Origin: Cumulibacter soli
GTDB lineage: Bacteria; Actinomycetota; Actinomycetes; Mycobacteriales; Antricoccaceae
Length of the DNA: 64,000 bases
Direction: 5' to 3'
Assembly (NCBI RefSeq): GCF_004382795.1
Contig: NZ_SMSG01000002.1
Coordinates: 62,001-126,000 of the forward strand
Every line of letters starts with the position of its first letter. Positions within the stretch are counted from its first letter, which is position 1. Under the pieces are notes generated by a model. It saw only the letters and a program-made list of their open reading frames with translations. It was not told where the DNA came from and searched no databases. Shown in pieces: positions 39,576-49,870 of the stretch. The position numbers and the translations under genes were made by a program.

Positions 39576-40988
39576 TCAGTCCTCTCCGATGCGGTGGATC
39601 CGAATCAGGTTCGTCGCTCCCGAGCGGCCCGGCGGACTGCCGGCAACCATCACGATCAGGTCCTTGCTGTCGTTCAGACCCAACTGCCGGACGGCGATGT
39701 CGACCTGGGCGATCATCTCGTCGGTGTGCTGCACCGGTTCGACGATGAAGGTCCGGATCCCCCAACTCAGCGCGAGCTGATTGCGCACTTTCTCGATCGG
39801 GGTAAACGCAAACACCGGGATCCGAGAGTGCAGTCGGGCAAGCCGTCGCACCGTGTCGCCGGACTGGGTGAAGGCCGCGATCGCGGACGCGTCCACCGCG
39901 TCGGCGACATCGCGGGCCGAACGCGCCATGATGCCCGCGTTGGTGCGTGGCTTCGTCCGCAGTACGGGGACCTCGATATCGCCTGACTCAGCGGCTTGGA
40001 TGATGCGAGACATGGTCCGCACCGCCTGCACCGGGTAAGCGCCGACACTGGTCTCCCCCGACAGCATGACCGCATCAGCGCCGTCGAGTACGGCGTTCGC
40101 GACATCCGACGCCTCGGCCCTGGTCGGCCGCGAATGCGTGATCATCGACTCGAGCATCTGCGTCGCCACAATCACAGGCTTGGCCTTCTCGCGGGCGAGC
40201 TGGACGGCGCGTTTCTGCACCAACGGCACCTGCTCCAACGGCAACTCGACGCCGAGATCGCCGCGCGCAACCATGATGCCGTCGAAGGTCTCGACGATCG
40301 CCTCGAGTTCGTCGACGGCTTCCGGCTTCTCCAGTTTGGCGATGACCGGGATCAAGATCCCTTCGGCGCGCATGATGTCGCGGACCAGATCGGCGTCCTG
40401 CGCCGACCGCACGAATGACAGGGCAACGAAGTCGACACCGAGGTGTAGCGCGAACCGCAGGTCCTCGGCGTCCTTCTCACTCAGCGCCGGCACCGACACG
40501 TCGATCCCCGGCAGAGACAGGCCCTTGTGATCGGAGACCTTTCCGCCCTCCAGAACCCGCACGTGCACGTCGTTGCCATCGACGGTCACCACTCGAACCG
40601 CGATATTGCCGTCATCGATGAGCAGTCGATCGCCAGGCTTGACGTCGTTCGCGAGATCCCGATAGGTGGTGCCGATTCGCTTGGGCTCGCAGGCGCCTGC
40701 GTCCGTGGTGATGACGACGTCATCCCCCGTCGCCCACAGCACCGCCCCGTCGCTGAACTTCCCGAGTCGGATCTTGGGGCCCTGCAGATCGGCTAGGACG
40801 CCAACGATCCTGCCGGTAGCGGCGGCGGCCGCGCGTACGTTGTCGTAGTTGCGCTGGTGGTCGGCGTGCGTGCCATGGCTGAAGTTCATCCGGGCGACGT
40901 CCATCCCGGCTTCCGACAGCGCGGTGATCTCCTCCAGAGATCCACTCGACGGGCCTAGGGTGCATACGATCTTCGCGCTTCTGTTCAC
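39576..40988 (-). CDS. pyk: Pyruvate kinase
   Basis: A 470-aa glycolytic enzyme making pyruvate and ATP from phosphoenolpyruvate and ADP. KIVCTLGPSSGS at the N-terminus, MNFSHGTHADH, the catalytic VIAKLEKPEAVDE segment, MVARGDLGVELP, and ATQMLESM. The C-terminal allosteric domain is complete. GTG 40988 follows a TAGGCT box by 7 bases with no Shine-Dalgarno. Confidence 0.97.
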   Translation of the reverse strand: MNRSAKIVCTLGPSSGSLEEITALSEAGMDVARMNFSHGTHADHQRNYDNVRAAAAATGRIVGVLADLQGPKIRLGKFSDGAVLWATGDDVVITTDAGACEPKRIGTTYRDLANDVKPGDRLLIDDGNIAVRVVTVDGNDVHVRVLEGGKVSDHKGLSLPGIDVSVPALSEKDAEDLRFALHLGVDFVALSFVRSAQDADLVRDIMRAEGILIPVIAKLEKPEAVDELEAIVETFDGIMVARGDLGVELPLEQVPLVQKRAVQLAREKAKPVIVATQMLESMITHSRPTRAEASDVANAVLDGADAVMLSGETSVGAYPVQAVRTMSRIIQAAESGDIEVPVLRTKPRTNAGIMARSARDVADAVDASAIAAFTQSGDTVRRLARLHSRIPVFAFTPIEKVRNQLALSWGIRTFIVEPVQHTDEMIAQVDIAVRQLGLNDSKDLIVMVAGSPPGRSGATNLIRIHRIGED

Positions 40989-40995
40989 TCTTTGA

Positions 40996-41001
40996 AGCCT
41001 A
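40996..41001 (-). promoter_or_regulatory. -10 box for leaderless pyk transcript
   Basis: TAGGCT (41001-40996) with 7 bases to the pyk GTG on the minus strand. No clear -35 sequence. Confidence 0.5.
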
Positions 41002-41077
41002 TGCTCCTAGCACCCGAAGTGCCGGATGCAGCACCGAGCGTTCAGCCACTGTTTCAACTCACCGCACCTTGTAGAGG

Positions 41078-41099
41078 ACGTACCGCGCGAGCGGTATGT
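41078..41099 (-). terminator. Hairpin after the methyltransferase gene
   Basis: ACGTACCGC and GCGGTATGT pair around a GCGA loop (one G-U). It directly follows the methyltransferase stop at 41102 and precedes the pyk promoter, so it probably ends the trpC-trpB-trpA-lgt-methyltransferase transcript. Confidence 0.55.
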
Positions 41100-41101
41100 G
41101 A

Positions 41102-41788
41102 CTAGAAGGTCTTGTGCCACAGGTTGACGGCGTAGTCGACGTACAGGCCGCTGTGTTCGCTCAGGAACGCAGCGGCGTCACGCTCGTTGAATTCGATGCG
41201 CACCACCCGCTCGAGATCGCTGCGGGTCTCGAACCGCCAGCCCATCTGCACGGGCTGACGCTGCCATCCGCGGACGGAGAAGAAGTTCTCCACTACGCCT
41301 GGCCGGTAGTTGGTCCACGCGCGTCGACACCAGGACCCGAACGTGGAGGTGGTCAGGTCGTTATCGATCAGGAAGGCGGTACCGCCGCGGCGCATCACCC
41401 GATCTAGTTCGGCCAGGCCCGGTTCGCATCCCGGACCGAAGAAGTACGCCCAGCGCGCGTGTGCGAAGTCCACCGACGCCTCCGCTACCGGCAATTCCTG
41501 CGCGGTGCCACGACGCACCGCGACGTTCGACAGGTGTGCGGTACGGCGCCGCGCGGCCGCCAGCAACGGCGGATGTGGCTCCACCCCGACGACCTGGGCA
41601 GCGTGGGCGGCGAACTTCGGCAGGTAGAACCCGGTGCCGCAGCCGATGTCGAGCACCGTCGAGGACGCCAACGGATGCCTACTGGTCAGTTCCGCCCACA
41701 GTCGCCCGTCGGGGTCGAGGGCGCGGTTCTCCAGCTCGTACACCGCCGGGCTGTGCCAGATATTCGGCGACGGGATGACGCCGCGCAT
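41102..41788 (-). CDS. Class I SAM-dependent methyltransferase
   Basis: A 228-aa cytoplasmic methyltransferase. SAM motif I VLDIGCGTG (residues 45-53), acidic end of strand 2 (GVEPHPPLL), motif for strand 4 (VDFAHARWAYFFGPG) and a post-motif LDRVMRRGGTAFLIDNDL. Its ATG abuts the lgt stop, so it belongs to the trp-lgt operon by position. The substrate is unknown; the Trp/Phe-rich C-terminal half suggests a small molecule. Confidence 0.83.
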   Translation of the reverse strand: MRGVIPSPNIWHSPAVYELENRALDPDGRLWAELTSRHPLASSTVLDIGCGTGFYLPKFAAHAAQVVGVEPHPPLLAAARRRTAHLSNVAVRRGTAQELPVAEASVDFAHARWAYFFGPGCEPGLAELDRVMRRGGTAFLIDNDLTTSTFGSWCRRAWTNYRPGVVENFFSVRGWQRQPVQMGWRFETRSDLERVVRIEFNERDAAAFLSEHSGLYVDYAVNLWHKTF

Positions 41789-42817
41789 TTACTCGGTGCG
41801 ACGACCTGCGTCGTCGCTCGAATCCTCGCTACTGCGCTCGCCGCTGTCATCTTCAGCGTCATCGTCAACGTCCTCGGCGGTGGAATCCTGATCTGGTTCG
41901 TCGTCCACGACGTTATCGCCGCCGACCGGCGCGTACTTGGTCGGGTTCCCATCCGCGTCCACGAATGCCGCGCGGTCATCGGTGTACGGCGTGGCCTCTC
42001 GGGTGCCTTTCACCAGGATCAGGTAGGCGACAGCGAGGACGCCGACCAGCAGCGAGGTCCACACATTGAGGCGCTGGCCGAAGATCAACTCGGCTGGGTC
42101 AGAACGCATCTGCTCGATGAAGAACCGGCCGAGGCAGTAGAGCCCGACATACGCGGCGAACACGCGTCCGCGTCCCATCCGCAGATGCTTGTCCAGCAGC
42201 AGCAACGCCACGAAGACCAGCAGGTTCCAGACGAGTTCGTACAGGAACGTCGGCTGATAGATACCAATGACGACCGCGACCCCGTTGTCATCGGTGATCG
42301 CGTGGCCGCTCTCGTCAAGCCGGTGGATCTCCAGACCCAACCAGCCGCTTGTTTCACCGCCGTACAGCTCGTTGTTGAACCAGTTGCCCAGCCGTCCGAC
42401 CGCCTGAGCCAGGATGAGTCCCGGCGCGAGCGTGTCAGCGATGGAAGACATCCGAAATCCCGAGCGGCGAGCTGCGATCCATGCGCCGAGCGCGCCGAAC
42501 GCGATGGCGCCCCAGATCCCGAGGCCGCCTTCCCAGATATACAGGGCTTTGACGATGTCACCGTTCTCACCGAAGTACGCGTCCGGCGAGGAGAAGACAT
42601 GATAGAGCCGGCCGCCGATGATGCCGAATGGCACGGCCCAGATCGCTAGATCGAGGATTTCGCCGGATTTGCCACCGCGCTCGATCCACCGGCGCGAGGA
42701 GATCCAGATCGCCAGCACGATACCGAGCAGGATGCACAGGGCGTATGCCCGCAATGGCAGCCCGAACACGTCGATCTGGTTCTGGGTGGGACTGGGGATC
42801 GTAGCCAGTAGCGTCAT
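41789..42817 (-). CDS. lgt: Prolipoprotein diacylglyceryl transferase
   Basis: A 342-aa polytopic membrane enzyme (seven helices) that adds diacylglycerol to the lipobox cysteine of prolipoproteins such as the LppZ-like protein. The Lgt signature GRLGNWFNNELYGG and the H/R-containing YQPTFLYELVWN segment are present. An Asp/Glu/Ser-rich tail of about 65 residues follows the last helix. It overlaps trpA by 4 bases, an arrangement shared with mycobacteria. Confidence 0.96.
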   Translation of the reverse strand: MTLLATIPSPTQNQIDVFGLPLRAYALCILLGIVLAIWISSRRWIERGGKSGEILDLAIWAVPFGIIGGRLYHVFSSPDAYFGENGDIVKALYIWEGGLGIWGAIAFGALGAWIAARRSGFRMSSIADTLAPGLILAQAVGRLGNWFNNELYGGETSGWLGLEIHRLDESGHAITDDNGVAVVIGIYQPTFLYELVWNLLVFVALLLLDKHLRMGRGRVFAAYVGLYCLGRFFIEQMRSDPAELIFGQRLNVWTSLLVGVLAVAYLILVKGTREATPYTDDRAAFVDADGNPTKYAPVGGDNVVDDEPDQDSTAEDVDDDAEDDSGERSSEDSSDDAGRRTE

Positions 42818-43602
42818 GCCGAACCGGTTGCCTCTCGTAGGGACCGCACCAGCGCGCTGGCCTGCTCAAGGCCTTCGTCGATCGCGCTCACCAGTGCAGA
42901 GCCCACGATAACCGCATCGGCGTACGAGGCGATTTCGCGCACGTGCTCCGGTGTGCGTACACCCAGCCCGACGCCAATTGGCAGGTCGGTGCATTCGCGG
43001 GTGCGGGCCACCAGGCGCGGCGCCAACTGTCCGATTTCGGCGCGCGCACCGGTGACCCCCATCGTCGATGCGGCGTACACGAACCCGCTGCACGAATCGA
43101 CGGTCATCTGCAATCGTTCCGGGGTGGATGATGGCGCGACCAGGAAGATCCGGTCGAGTCCATGCGTCGTGCTGGCGGCGATCCACTCGTCCGCCTCGTC
43201 CGGGATCAGGTCCGGGGTGATCAGGCCGCGACCGCCGGCGTTTGCCAAATCACGCGCGAAAGCATCTACTCCGTACCGAGTCACCGGCGCCCAGTAGGTC
43301 ATCACGACCGGGACACCACCGTGCTCGGACGCCGCCTCGACGATCCGCAACATATCGGTGATCTTGGTGCCGTCGGCCAACGCGCGGTCGGCTGCCGCCT
43401 GCACTGTTGGTCCGTCCATCACGGGATCGGAGTACGGCATGCCGACTTCGACAATGTCGCAGCCGCCGTCGATTACAGCCCTGAAGGCGTCCGCGCTCTG
43501 GGCGCGATTTGGAAACCCGGCAGGCAGATAGCCGATCAGCGCGGCCCGCTTTTCCGAGCGCGCCGCTGCGAAGACATCCGCGAGAGAACGTGCGTTGCTC
43601 AT
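42814..43602 (-). CDS. trpA: Tryptophan synthase alpha chain
   Basis: A 262-aa TIM barrel cleaving indole-3-glycerol phosphate to indole, which is passed to TrpB. Catalytic E52 ([12 protein letters not shown]) and D63 (VMDGP), plus the phosphate-binding [10 protein letters not shown]. It overlaps trpB and lgt by 4 bases each. Confidence 0.97.
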   Translation of the reverse strand: MSNARSLADVFAAARSEKRAALIGYLPAGFPNRAQSADAFRAVIDGGCDIVEVGMPYSDPVMDGPTVQAAADRALADGTKITDMLRIVEAASEHGGVPVVMTYWAPVTRYGVDAFARDLANAGGRGLITPDLIPDEADEWIAASTTHGLDRIFLVAPSSTPERLQMTVDSCSGFVYAASTMGVTGARAEIGQLAPRLVARTRECTDLPIGVGLGVRTPEHVREIASYADAVIVGSALVSAIDEGLEQASALVRSLREATGSA

Positions 43603-44813
43603 GTTGTTCGGGTAACTCCGATCACGTCAAACCACGCACCGGCGGTGGCGACATCTTTGTCACCACGGCCAGACAGGTTCACCAGCAACGTGGCGTCCGG
43701 GCCGAGTTCTGGTGCCAGCGCGACGGCGCCGGCGAGCGCGTGCGAGGACTCGATAGCCGGGATGATGCCCTCGGTACGGCAAAGCAACGAGAAGGCGTTC
43801 ATCGCCTCGGTATCGGTCACCGGCAGGTAGGTCGCGCGGCCGGTGTCCTTCAGATAGGAGTGTTCTGGTCCTACCCCCGGATAATCCAGGCCGGCAGAGA
43901 TCGAGTGTGACTCACGGGTCTGTCCGTCCTCGTCCTGCAGCACGTAGGACTTCGAGCCGTGCAGTACGCCGACGGACCCCTTCGTCAGGGTCGCTGCCGT
44001 GCGGTCGGTCTCCGCGCCGTCCCCGGCCGCCTCCAACCCGTACAGCCGCACTCCCTCGTCGTTCAGGAATCCGGCGAAGATGCCGATCGCGTTCGAGCCG
44101 CCGCCGACGCACGCCAGAACGGCGTCCGGTAGCGCCCCGAACTCGTCCAGGCACTGCTGGCGGGCTTCTTGGCCCACCACGGAGTTGAAGTCACGCACCA
44201 GCATCGGGAATGGGTGTGGTCCGCCTACCGAGCCGATGCAGTAGTGCGTGTAGTCGACCGTGCTGACCCAATCGCGAAATGCCTCGTTCATCGCATCCTT
44301 GAGGGTGCGCGAACCGGCACGTACCGCGACGACCTCGGCACCGAGCAAGCGCATCCGGGCCACGTTCAGGGACTGTCGATCGGTATCGACCTCGCCCATA
44401 TAGACGGTGCATTCCAGGCCCATCAGCGCCGCCGCGGTCGCCGTAGCTACGCCATGCTGACCAGCGCCGGTCTCGGCTATCAGCCGTGTCTTGCCCATCT
44501 TCTTGGTCAGCAACGCCTGACCGAGCACGTTGTTGATCTTGTGTGCGCCGGTGTGGTTGAGATCTTCGCGCTTGAGCAGTACCCGGCAGCCCACGTGCTC
44601 GGAGAAGCGCTTGGCTTCATACAGCAGGCTCGGACGTCCGGCGTAACCGCGCAGCAGTTCGTCGTACTCAGCGATGAACTCGGGGTCGACCTTGGCTTTC
44701 TCGTAGAACTCGGTGAGTTCCTCGATGGCGGCCACGAGTGCCTCGGGAATGAAACGTCCACCGAACGGGCCGTAATAGCCGCGCTGGTCCGGTACGGAGT
44801 TACCGATGATCAT
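43599..44813 (-). CDS. trpB: Tryptophan synthase beta chain
   Basis: A 404-aa PLP enzyme that joins indole and serine. PLP lysine K92 ([10 protein letters not shown]), the phosphate loop GGGSNAIG, and E in [11 protein letters not shown]. TrpB1 type by sequence and by the adjacent trpA. It overlaps trpC by 4 bases. Confidence 0.97.
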   Translation of the reverse strand: MIIGNSVPDQRGYYGPFGGRFIPEALVAAIEELTEFYEKAKVDPEFIAEYDELLRGYAGRPSLLYEAKRFSEHVGCRVLLKREDLNHTGAHKINNVLGQALLTKKMGKTRLIAETGAGQHGVATATAAALMGLECTVYMGEVDTDRQSLNVARMRLLGAEVVAVRAGSRTLKDAMNEAFRDWVSTVDYTHYCIGSVGGPHPFPMLVRDFNSVVGQEARQQCLDEFGALPDAVLACVGGGSNAIGIFAGFLNDEGVRLYGLEAAGDGAETDRTAATLTKGSVGVLHGSKSYVLQDEDGQTRESHSISAGLDYPGVGPEHSYLKDTGRATYLPVTDTEAMNAFSLLCRTEGIIPAIESSHALAGAVALAPELGPDATLLVNLSGRGDKDVATAGAWFDVIGVTRTT

Positions 44814-45619
44814 CTGCAGTTTCCTGGGGTTGCGGGATGCTCGCCGGCGGTGACCAGCGCGGCGACGGCTTGCCTGGGATCACCGGACTGAACGAGACCC
44901 TGTCCGACCAGCACGGCGTCCGCGCCGGCCTTGGCGTAAGTGATCAGATCGTGCGGGCCGCGCACGCCCGACTCGGCAATCTTCACCACGTTGCTGGGAA
45001 GTCCCGGCGCGATCCTCTCGAAGGTGGAGCGATCGACGTCGAGGGTTTTGAGGTTGCGGGCGTTGACCCCGATCACGCTGGCACCGGCCGCGATCGCGCG
45101 GTCGGCTTCTTCTTCGTCGTGTACCTCCACCAGGGCGGTCATACCCAGTGATTCGACTCGCTCGCGCAACCCGACGAGGGTGTGCTGATCCAACGCGGCG
45201 ACGATCAACAGCACGATGTCCGCACCGTAGGCGCGTGCCTCGTGTACTTGATACGAAGAGACCACGAAATCCTTGCGCAGCACGGGGATCGACACGTTCT
45301 TGCGTACGGCGGCCAGATCGTCGAGTGATCCGTTGAACCGACGCTGTTCGGTGAGCACGCTGATCGCTCGTGCGCCACCGGCTTCATATTCGGCGGCGAG
45401 ATGCGCCGGGTCGGCGATATCGGCCAACGCTCCGGCCGACGGGCTGGCGCGTTTGACTTCCGCGATCACGGCAACGCCGGGACGCTTCAGTTCGTGGTAC
45501 GCGTCGATCGCGGTCCGAACGGACTTACAGCGGGCCTTGAGGTCGTCCAACGAGGTCTGCGCTTGTCGAACCGCGACGTCCTCGCGCACACCCGCGATTA
45601 TCTCGTCGAGAACAGTCAC
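44810..45619 (-). CDS. trpC: Indole-3-glycerol phosphate synthase
   Basis: A 269-aa TIM barrel closing the indole ring. Conserved [43 protein letters not shown] and KIAESGVRG. Start GTG 45619 ([10 protein letters not shown]), based on homology; the frame continues upstream without coding character. First gene of trpCBA-lgt-methyltransferase; its promoter must lie in the 121 bp shared with the divergent Nudix gene. Confidence 0.95.
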   Translation of the reverse strand: MTVLDEIIAGVREDVAVRQAQTSLDDLKARCKSVRTAIDAYHELKRPGVAVIAEVKRASPSAGALADIADPAHLAAEYEAGGARAISVLTEQRRFNGSLDDLAAVRKNVSIPVLRKDFVVSSYQVHEARAYGADIVLLIVAALDQHTLVGLRERVESLGMTALVEVHDEEEADRAIAAGASVIGVNARNLKTLDVDRSTFERIAPGLPSNVVKIAESGVRGPHDLITYAKAGADAVLVGQGLVQSGDPRQAVAALVTAGEHPATPGNCR

Positions 45620-45740
45620 CTGAAGACCCCCCACCCGTCTAGTCCTACAAACAGTAACTAGTGCGGTTGGCCCGCGCGCATCCACCCGTACCAGCGGGCT
45701 CTGGTAGACAGGTGCTAGGCACCGCTCGAAGGGACTACTG

Positions 45741-46622
45741 GTGGACTTCTCGCAGATCGCGCGCACCGCAGAAGACGTCGAGTTGCGCCCGCACGCCGGT
45801 GCCACCGACACGTTCGAACTGCTACATCGATCTAATTCGCTGGGTAACTGCCGGATCGAGGTGCGCGACGGTACAGTCGCGCGGCTGCACTGGGACCTGG
45901 GCGACGGGTCGATCAACGCGCATGCCGCCGCGATGCGCACGCTCGTCAACGCGTTGTACGTCGATTCCTCGGCTAGTCGGATCGAGGTAGTCATCGATCA
46001 CCAGGATCGCCACGAGACACAGGTAGCGATGCGCACCGGGTTGCGCCGCGAGGGAATCATGCGCGGTGGGCTCCAGCGCTGCGGTGCGCTCCTGGACGGC
46101 GCGCTGTTCGCGAGCCTGGCCAGTGACCCCACACCGCAGGATGCCGGCGGTTTCACCTACATGCTGGATTCGGTCATGCCGCTCAAGCGGCTGATCTCGC
46201 ACGTGGTGATGACCGATCCGGGCGGCCGGATCCTGTTGTGCAGGACGACGTTCAAGAAAGACTGGGAACTCCCCGGCGGGATCGTGGAGCCCGGCGAGGC
46301 ACCCGCGTTGGCCGGGCAGCGCGAGGTGGCCGAGGAGATCGGTCTCGAGTTGCCGGTTTCGCGCCTGTTGGCAGTGGACTGGCTGCCGCCATACCTCGGC
46401 TGGAGCGACGCGATTGAACTGCTGTACGACGGTGGCGAACACCCGGTCGACCTGCCGGAGCGGCTCGAGTACGACACCCGGGAGATCCTCGAGGCGCAGT
46501 GGTTCTCGATCGAGACGATTACCGACGTGGTGTCACCATTGAACGCGCGGCGGCTGCCCCTGCTCGTGCCGAGCAGGCCCGCGGGAACGCTTCATCTGGA
46601 GAACGGCTCGCTGACCCGTTAA
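45741..46622 (+). CDS. Nudix hydrolase with an extra N-terminal domain
   Basis: A 293-aa protein. Residues about 150-270 form a Nudix domain with a complete box (G180 ... E185 ... REVAEEIG at 194-201). Residues 1-145 form a separate domain that resembles a degenerate GNAT fold ([26 protein letters not shown]). Nudix enzymes hydrolyse nucleoside diphosphate derivatives. GTG 45741 follows AAGGGA by 7 bases. The gene is opposite to the trp genes on both sides and its stop overlaps the convergent stop by 4 bases. Substrate unknown. Confidence 0.85.
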   Translation: MDFSQIARTAEDVELRPHAGATDTFELLHRSNSLGNCRIEVRDGTVARLHWDLGDGSINAHAAAMRTLVNALYVDSSASRIEVVIDHQDRHETQVAMRTGLRREGIMRGGLQRCGALLDGALFASLASDPTPQDAGGFTYMLDSVMPLKRLISHVVMTDPGGRILLCRTTFKKDWELPGGIVEPGEAPALAGQREVAEEIGLELPVSRLLAVDWLPPYLGWSDAIELLYDGGEHPVDLPERLEYDTREILEAQWFSIETITDVVSPLNARRLPLLVPSRPAGTLHLENGSLTR

Positions 46623-47257
46623 GTCGGGTCCTCGCCTCGATCCAGCGACTTCCATAGGTCGCGATCGCGCGCCTGCGGATCGTCGTCGACAACCTTGGCC
46701 CGGCTCCCCGCGGCTGCCGACGGGCGGTCGTACTTCGAACTCATCAACGCCATACCGCGGCTGATGAGCAGCAACACCGCCGCGATCAGCGCGCAGGCCA
46801 GACCGACGAACGCCACCGGGATAGCCAACGTGGACTCCTCCGGCGCTTGATCGATCACGTGCCGCACCCCATCAGCGATCATGCTGGCTTCGTGTTCATC
46901 GGCGGGCATCGTCTGCCACTGCACGATTAATACCGCAGTGATCACCGCGATCACGGCGGCGACGACGGCGATGATTCGTCGTCCGAGCCTCTTGGTGGCC
47001 AGGACCGCAACGACGGCCGCCAACATGATGAATCCGGCTGCCGTCACCATCGGTACCGCCGTCGAACCGCTGATGGCGTACGCCAGCGGGGGCAGCGGTT
47101 GCTCGCGCTCGACGGTGGTCACCGACCACATCAGCGCCGATGACCACAGCAATGCCGCTCCTGCGAGCACGAGCAACGCGAGGATGATCATCAATCGGGC
47201 ACGCGCAGCCCCACTGTGGCGCGCCGGTTCCTGGTGCTCGCGTTCGGCAGCGGTCAT
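46619..47257 (-). CDS. Trp-operon-associated membrane protein
   Basis: A 212-aa protein with four membrane helices (about 22-45, 68-88, 94-113, 147-168) and a polar C-terminal tail. It matches the actinobacterial family found between trpE and trpC (TIGR 'trp region conserved hypothetical membrane protein'). It overlaps trpE by 4 bases. A tryptophan or precursor transport role is often suspected but not established. Confidence 0.85.
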   Translation of the reverse strand: MTAAEREHQEPARHSGAARARLMIILALLVLAGAALLWSSALMWSVTTVEREQPLPPLAYAISGSTAVPMVTAAGFIMLAAVVAVLATKRLGRRIIAVVAAVIAVITAVLIVQWQTMPADEHEASMIADGVRHVIDQAPEESTLAIPVAFVGLACALIAAVLLLISRGMALMSSKYDRPSAAAGSRAKVVDDDPQARDRDLWKSLDRGEDPT

Positions 47258-48768
47258 TGAGGGCCCACTGCACGCAGCCGAGACGCGGTCTGCACGGCTG
47301 CCAGCGGCGCACGCGCCTTATTCTGCGTCTCCAACTCCTCCAGGCGCGGTTCGGAGTCCGCGACAATTCCCCCCGCGGACTGCACGTAAGCCTTGCCGTC
47401 CTTCAACAACGCGGTCCGAATGCAGATCGCCATATCGAGGTCTCCCCCGGCCGACAGATACCCGACCGCACCGCCGTAAATACCGCGACGGACCGGTTCG
47501 AGGTCGTCGATGATCTGCATCGCGCGAACCTTCGGCGCGCCGGTCAGCGTGCCGGCCGGGAAGCAGGACAGCAGTACGTCGAAGGCGTCTTTATCGGCAG
47601 ACACCTCGCCGACGACGGTCGAGACGATGTGCCACACGTGGCTGTAGCGCTCGATCGCGCCGAGTTCGGTCACCTTTACCGATCCGGGCGTGCACACGCG
47701 GCCGAGGTCGTTACGCGCGAGGTCAACGAGCATGACGTGCTCGGCTCGTTCCTTCGGATCGCTCATCAACTCGTCCGCGAGCGCCTGGTCGCGTTCGGGG
47801 GTATCGCCGCGTTTGCGGGTGCCGGCGATGGGGTGCAGTACGGCCTCGCTGCCTTGAACGGTCACCAGGGCTTCCGGGGAACATCCGACGATGTCGAAAC
47901 CGTCCGCGCGCACCAGGTACATGTACGGCGACGGATTCAGCAGACGCAGAACGCGGTAGACGTCGATCGCTTCGACGTCCGTGGTGACCTCGAACCGCTG
48001 ACTGATCTGCACCTGGAACACGTCGCCGTCCACGACGTGTTTGAGCGCCTCACGGACCGCGGGCTGGTATTCACCTTCGGGCGTGTTCGAGCGCACTTCC
48101 ACATCGGCGCCGTCGGTTTCTTCCAGCAACGCCACCGGCGCGGGTCGGGCCAGATCCGCAGTCATCTTGTCGAGCCTGCGCAAGGCATCGTCGTACGCCG
48201 CATCGACCTGCGCGCTGCTCATCTGAGGGCTGACGAACTCGGTGGCCACCAGCATGACCGTTCCGTCGTGATGATCAACGACAGCGAGGTCGGAGACCAG
48301 CATCATCGACAACATCGGGATCCCGAGATCGTCGACGGCCTTGTCACCGACCGGTTCGATCAGTGTCGCGACGTCGTACCCGAGGTAACCCACGAGCCCG
48401 CCGGCGAGCGCCGGAAGATCATCGTCATGCGGCGAGCGGATCGCTCGCCAGGTCTGGGCCAGGACATCCAACACGTCGCCCTGCGTCGGGGCTCCCGGGG
48501 GCGGGGTACCCGTCCAGACGGCCTTACCACCGGACTCGCTGAGCGTCGCGGTGGCGCGCACGCCGACGAAGGAGTAGCGCGACCACGCGTGGCCGCGTTC
48601 GGCCGATTCGAGCAAGAACGTGCCGGTGCCGCCGGCTAGTTTGCGGTACACACCCAGGGGGCTCTCGCCGTCCGCCAGCAGGGTGCGGGTGACCGGGATG
48701 ACCCGGTGAGTGGCCACCCGCGCACCGAATTCTTCGCGCGTAGGGGTTATCGCGCCGATCCGGCTCAT
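47254..48768 (-). CDS. trpE: Anthranilate synthase component I
   Basis: A 504-aa enzyme making anthranilate from chorismate with ammonia supplied by TrpG, which is not in this window. The N-terminal region has the [16 protein letters not shown] tryptophan-binding segment; the catalytic half has [18 protein letters not shown] and [13 protein letters not shown]. It overlaps hisI by 4 bases, so the first tryptophan step is expressed with a histidine enzyme. Confidence 0.96.
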   Translation of the reverse strand: MSRIGAITPTREEFGARVATHRVIPVTRTLLADGESPLGVYRKLAGGTGTFLLESAERGHAWSRYSFVGVRATATLSESGGKAVWTGTPPPGAPTQGDVLDVLAQTWRAIRSPHDDDLPALAGGLVGYLGYDVATLIEPVGDKAVDDLGIPMLSMMLVSDLAVVDHHDGTVMLVATEFVSPQMSSAQVDAAYDDALRRLDKMTADLARPAPVALLEETDGADVEVRSNTPEGEYQPAVREALKHVVDGDVFQVQISQRFEVTTDVEAIDVYRVLRLLNPSPYMYLVRADGFDIVGCSPEALVTVQGSEAVLHPIAGTRKRGDTPERDQALADELMSDPKERAEHVMLVDLARNDLGRVCTPGSVKVTELGAIERYSHVWHIVSTVVGEVSADKDAFDVLLSCFPAGTLTGAPKVRAMQIIDDLEPVRRGIYGGAVGYLSAGGDLDMAICIRTALLKDGKAYVQSAGGIVADSEPRLEELETQNKARAPLAAVQTASRLRAVGPQ

Positions 48769-49136
48769 GCGGACACCTCGAGCGAACCGGAATCGAAGCA
48801 GGTCATGTCACCGGTGTGGCAGGCGGGGCCGACCTGATCGACCCGCACCAGCAACGTGTCGCCATCGCAGTCCAGCGCGACCGAACGGACGTATTGCACG
48901 TGCCCGGACGTCTCGCCCTTCACCCAGTACTCCTGGCGGCTACGCGACCAGTAGGTGGCACGGCCGGTGGTGAGCGTGCGATGCAACGCTTCGTCGTCCA
49001 TCCAGCCGACCATCAGCACCTCGTTGGTGTCATGGTTTTGGACGACTGCGGGGACGAGGCCGTCGGCGTCTCGCTTCAACCGCGCGGCAATGGCGGGCTC
49101 AAGCGCGGCGCGCTCGGCTGGGATTCGGGCAGACAT
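48765..49136 (-). CDS. hisI: Phosphoribosyl-AMP cyclohydrolase
   Basis: A 123-aa single-domain enzyme opening the ring of PR-AMP in histidine synthesis. The metal-binding motif [20 protein letters not shown] is clear; there is no fused HisE domain. ATG 49136 lies 7 bases after GAGAAT (49149-49144), a weak -10 box, and there is no Shine-Dalgarno, so a leaderless start is possible. First gene of hisI-trpE-membrane protein. Confidence 0.96.
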   Translation of the reverse strand: MSARIPAERAALEPAIAARLKRDADGLVPAVVQNHDTNEVLMVGWMDDEALHRTLTTGRATYWSRSRQEYWVKGETSGHVQYVRSVALDCDGDTLLVRVDQVGPACHTGDMTCFDSGSLEVSA

Positions 49137-49162
49137 GCCGTCTATTCTCGCAAGTCCGCCAA

Positions 49163-49203
49163 AAGGCCGCCGCCGCGCCCTGTCGGGGCGCGGCGGCGGC
49201 CTT
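49163..49203 (-). terminator. Strong GC-rich terminator, 18-bp stem
   Basis: Positions 49163-49180 and 49186-49203 are perfect complements around TGTCG, followed by more Ts on the minus strand. It ends the pair of membrane-protein genes and separates them from hisI. Confidence 0.85.
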
Positions 49204-49222
49204 CGTCAAGTGCGGGTTGTTG

Positions 49223-49822
49223 CTAGAACGCTCCAGCAGATGTTGCCGCTTTCTTCCGCTCGAGCCACTGCTGGACGTCACTGCCCCGTGCCAGGAAGAT
49301 CAGCACGATAGCCAGCACGATACCGACCAAAGCGCTCACGAGCATCTCGGCCGCCCTATTGCCGTTGTAGAAGACTAAGTCGCCAATCACGGCAAGCACG
49401 CGCGACGCGACGTAGATGACCGTTGCCAGGATCAGCATCTGGTTCGTCTTGCCGGACAGCAGCTGGATTGCGCCGATGAAGCCCATCACCGAGGCCACGA
49501 GCATGCCGATCGCGGCGATCATGTACAGCACCATCGGGAAGCCATCCACCACTGCGAAGAGGTCGGACTCGGCGGCGCCGGTCAACACAATCACGTTGAA
49601 GGCGCCGGCGAAGAACCCGACGGTAGTGAAAATGATGCCCAACACGCCGGCGGCCGTGGCAGTGCCAGGACGCTGAACGCCCCACTGCCCGCCGACCGGA
49701 GGCGGCGCGGCCGGATAACCGGGCATCGGAGCGCCACCGTATTGCGGAGCGCCGTATTGCGGCACTCCGGCGGCATCGCCGCCCGACTGGCTTGGGTTCG
49801 GGCCGGTGGGTGGATACGTCAT
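49223..49822 (-). CDS. Pro/Gly/Tyr-rich four-helix membrane protein (paralogue A)
   Basis: A 199-aa protein with an N-terminal Pro/Gly/Tyr/Gln-rich cytoplasmic tail (1-52) and four membrane helices (about 57-81, 97-121, 128-150, 160-178), ending SDVQQWLERKKA. It is a close paralogue of the next upstream gene: both share RPGxATAAxVLG, the GAxQLxxGKTN loop and the SDVxxWLxRK end. AAGGA lies about 10 bases before ATG 49822. Function unknown. Confidence 0.75.
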   Translation of the reverse strand: MTYPPTGPNPSQSGGDAAGVPQYGAPQYGGAPMPGYPAAPPPVGGQWGVQRPGTATAAGVLGIIFTTVGFFAGAFNVIVLTGAAESDLFAVVDGFPMVLYMIAAIGMLVASVMGFIGAIQLLSGKTNQMLILATVIYVASRVLAVIGDLVFYNGNRAAEMLVSALVGIVLAIVLIFLARGSDVQQWLERKKAATSAGAF

Positions 49823-49870
49823 GGGTGATCTGTCCTTAGTCGATCGAGGCGGGTCGATCGGATCGCGTGA

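Noticed and set aside
47257-48639. A 460-codon open frame opposite trpE
   Set aside because: Antisense shadow of trpE with Arg/His-rich low-complexity content.
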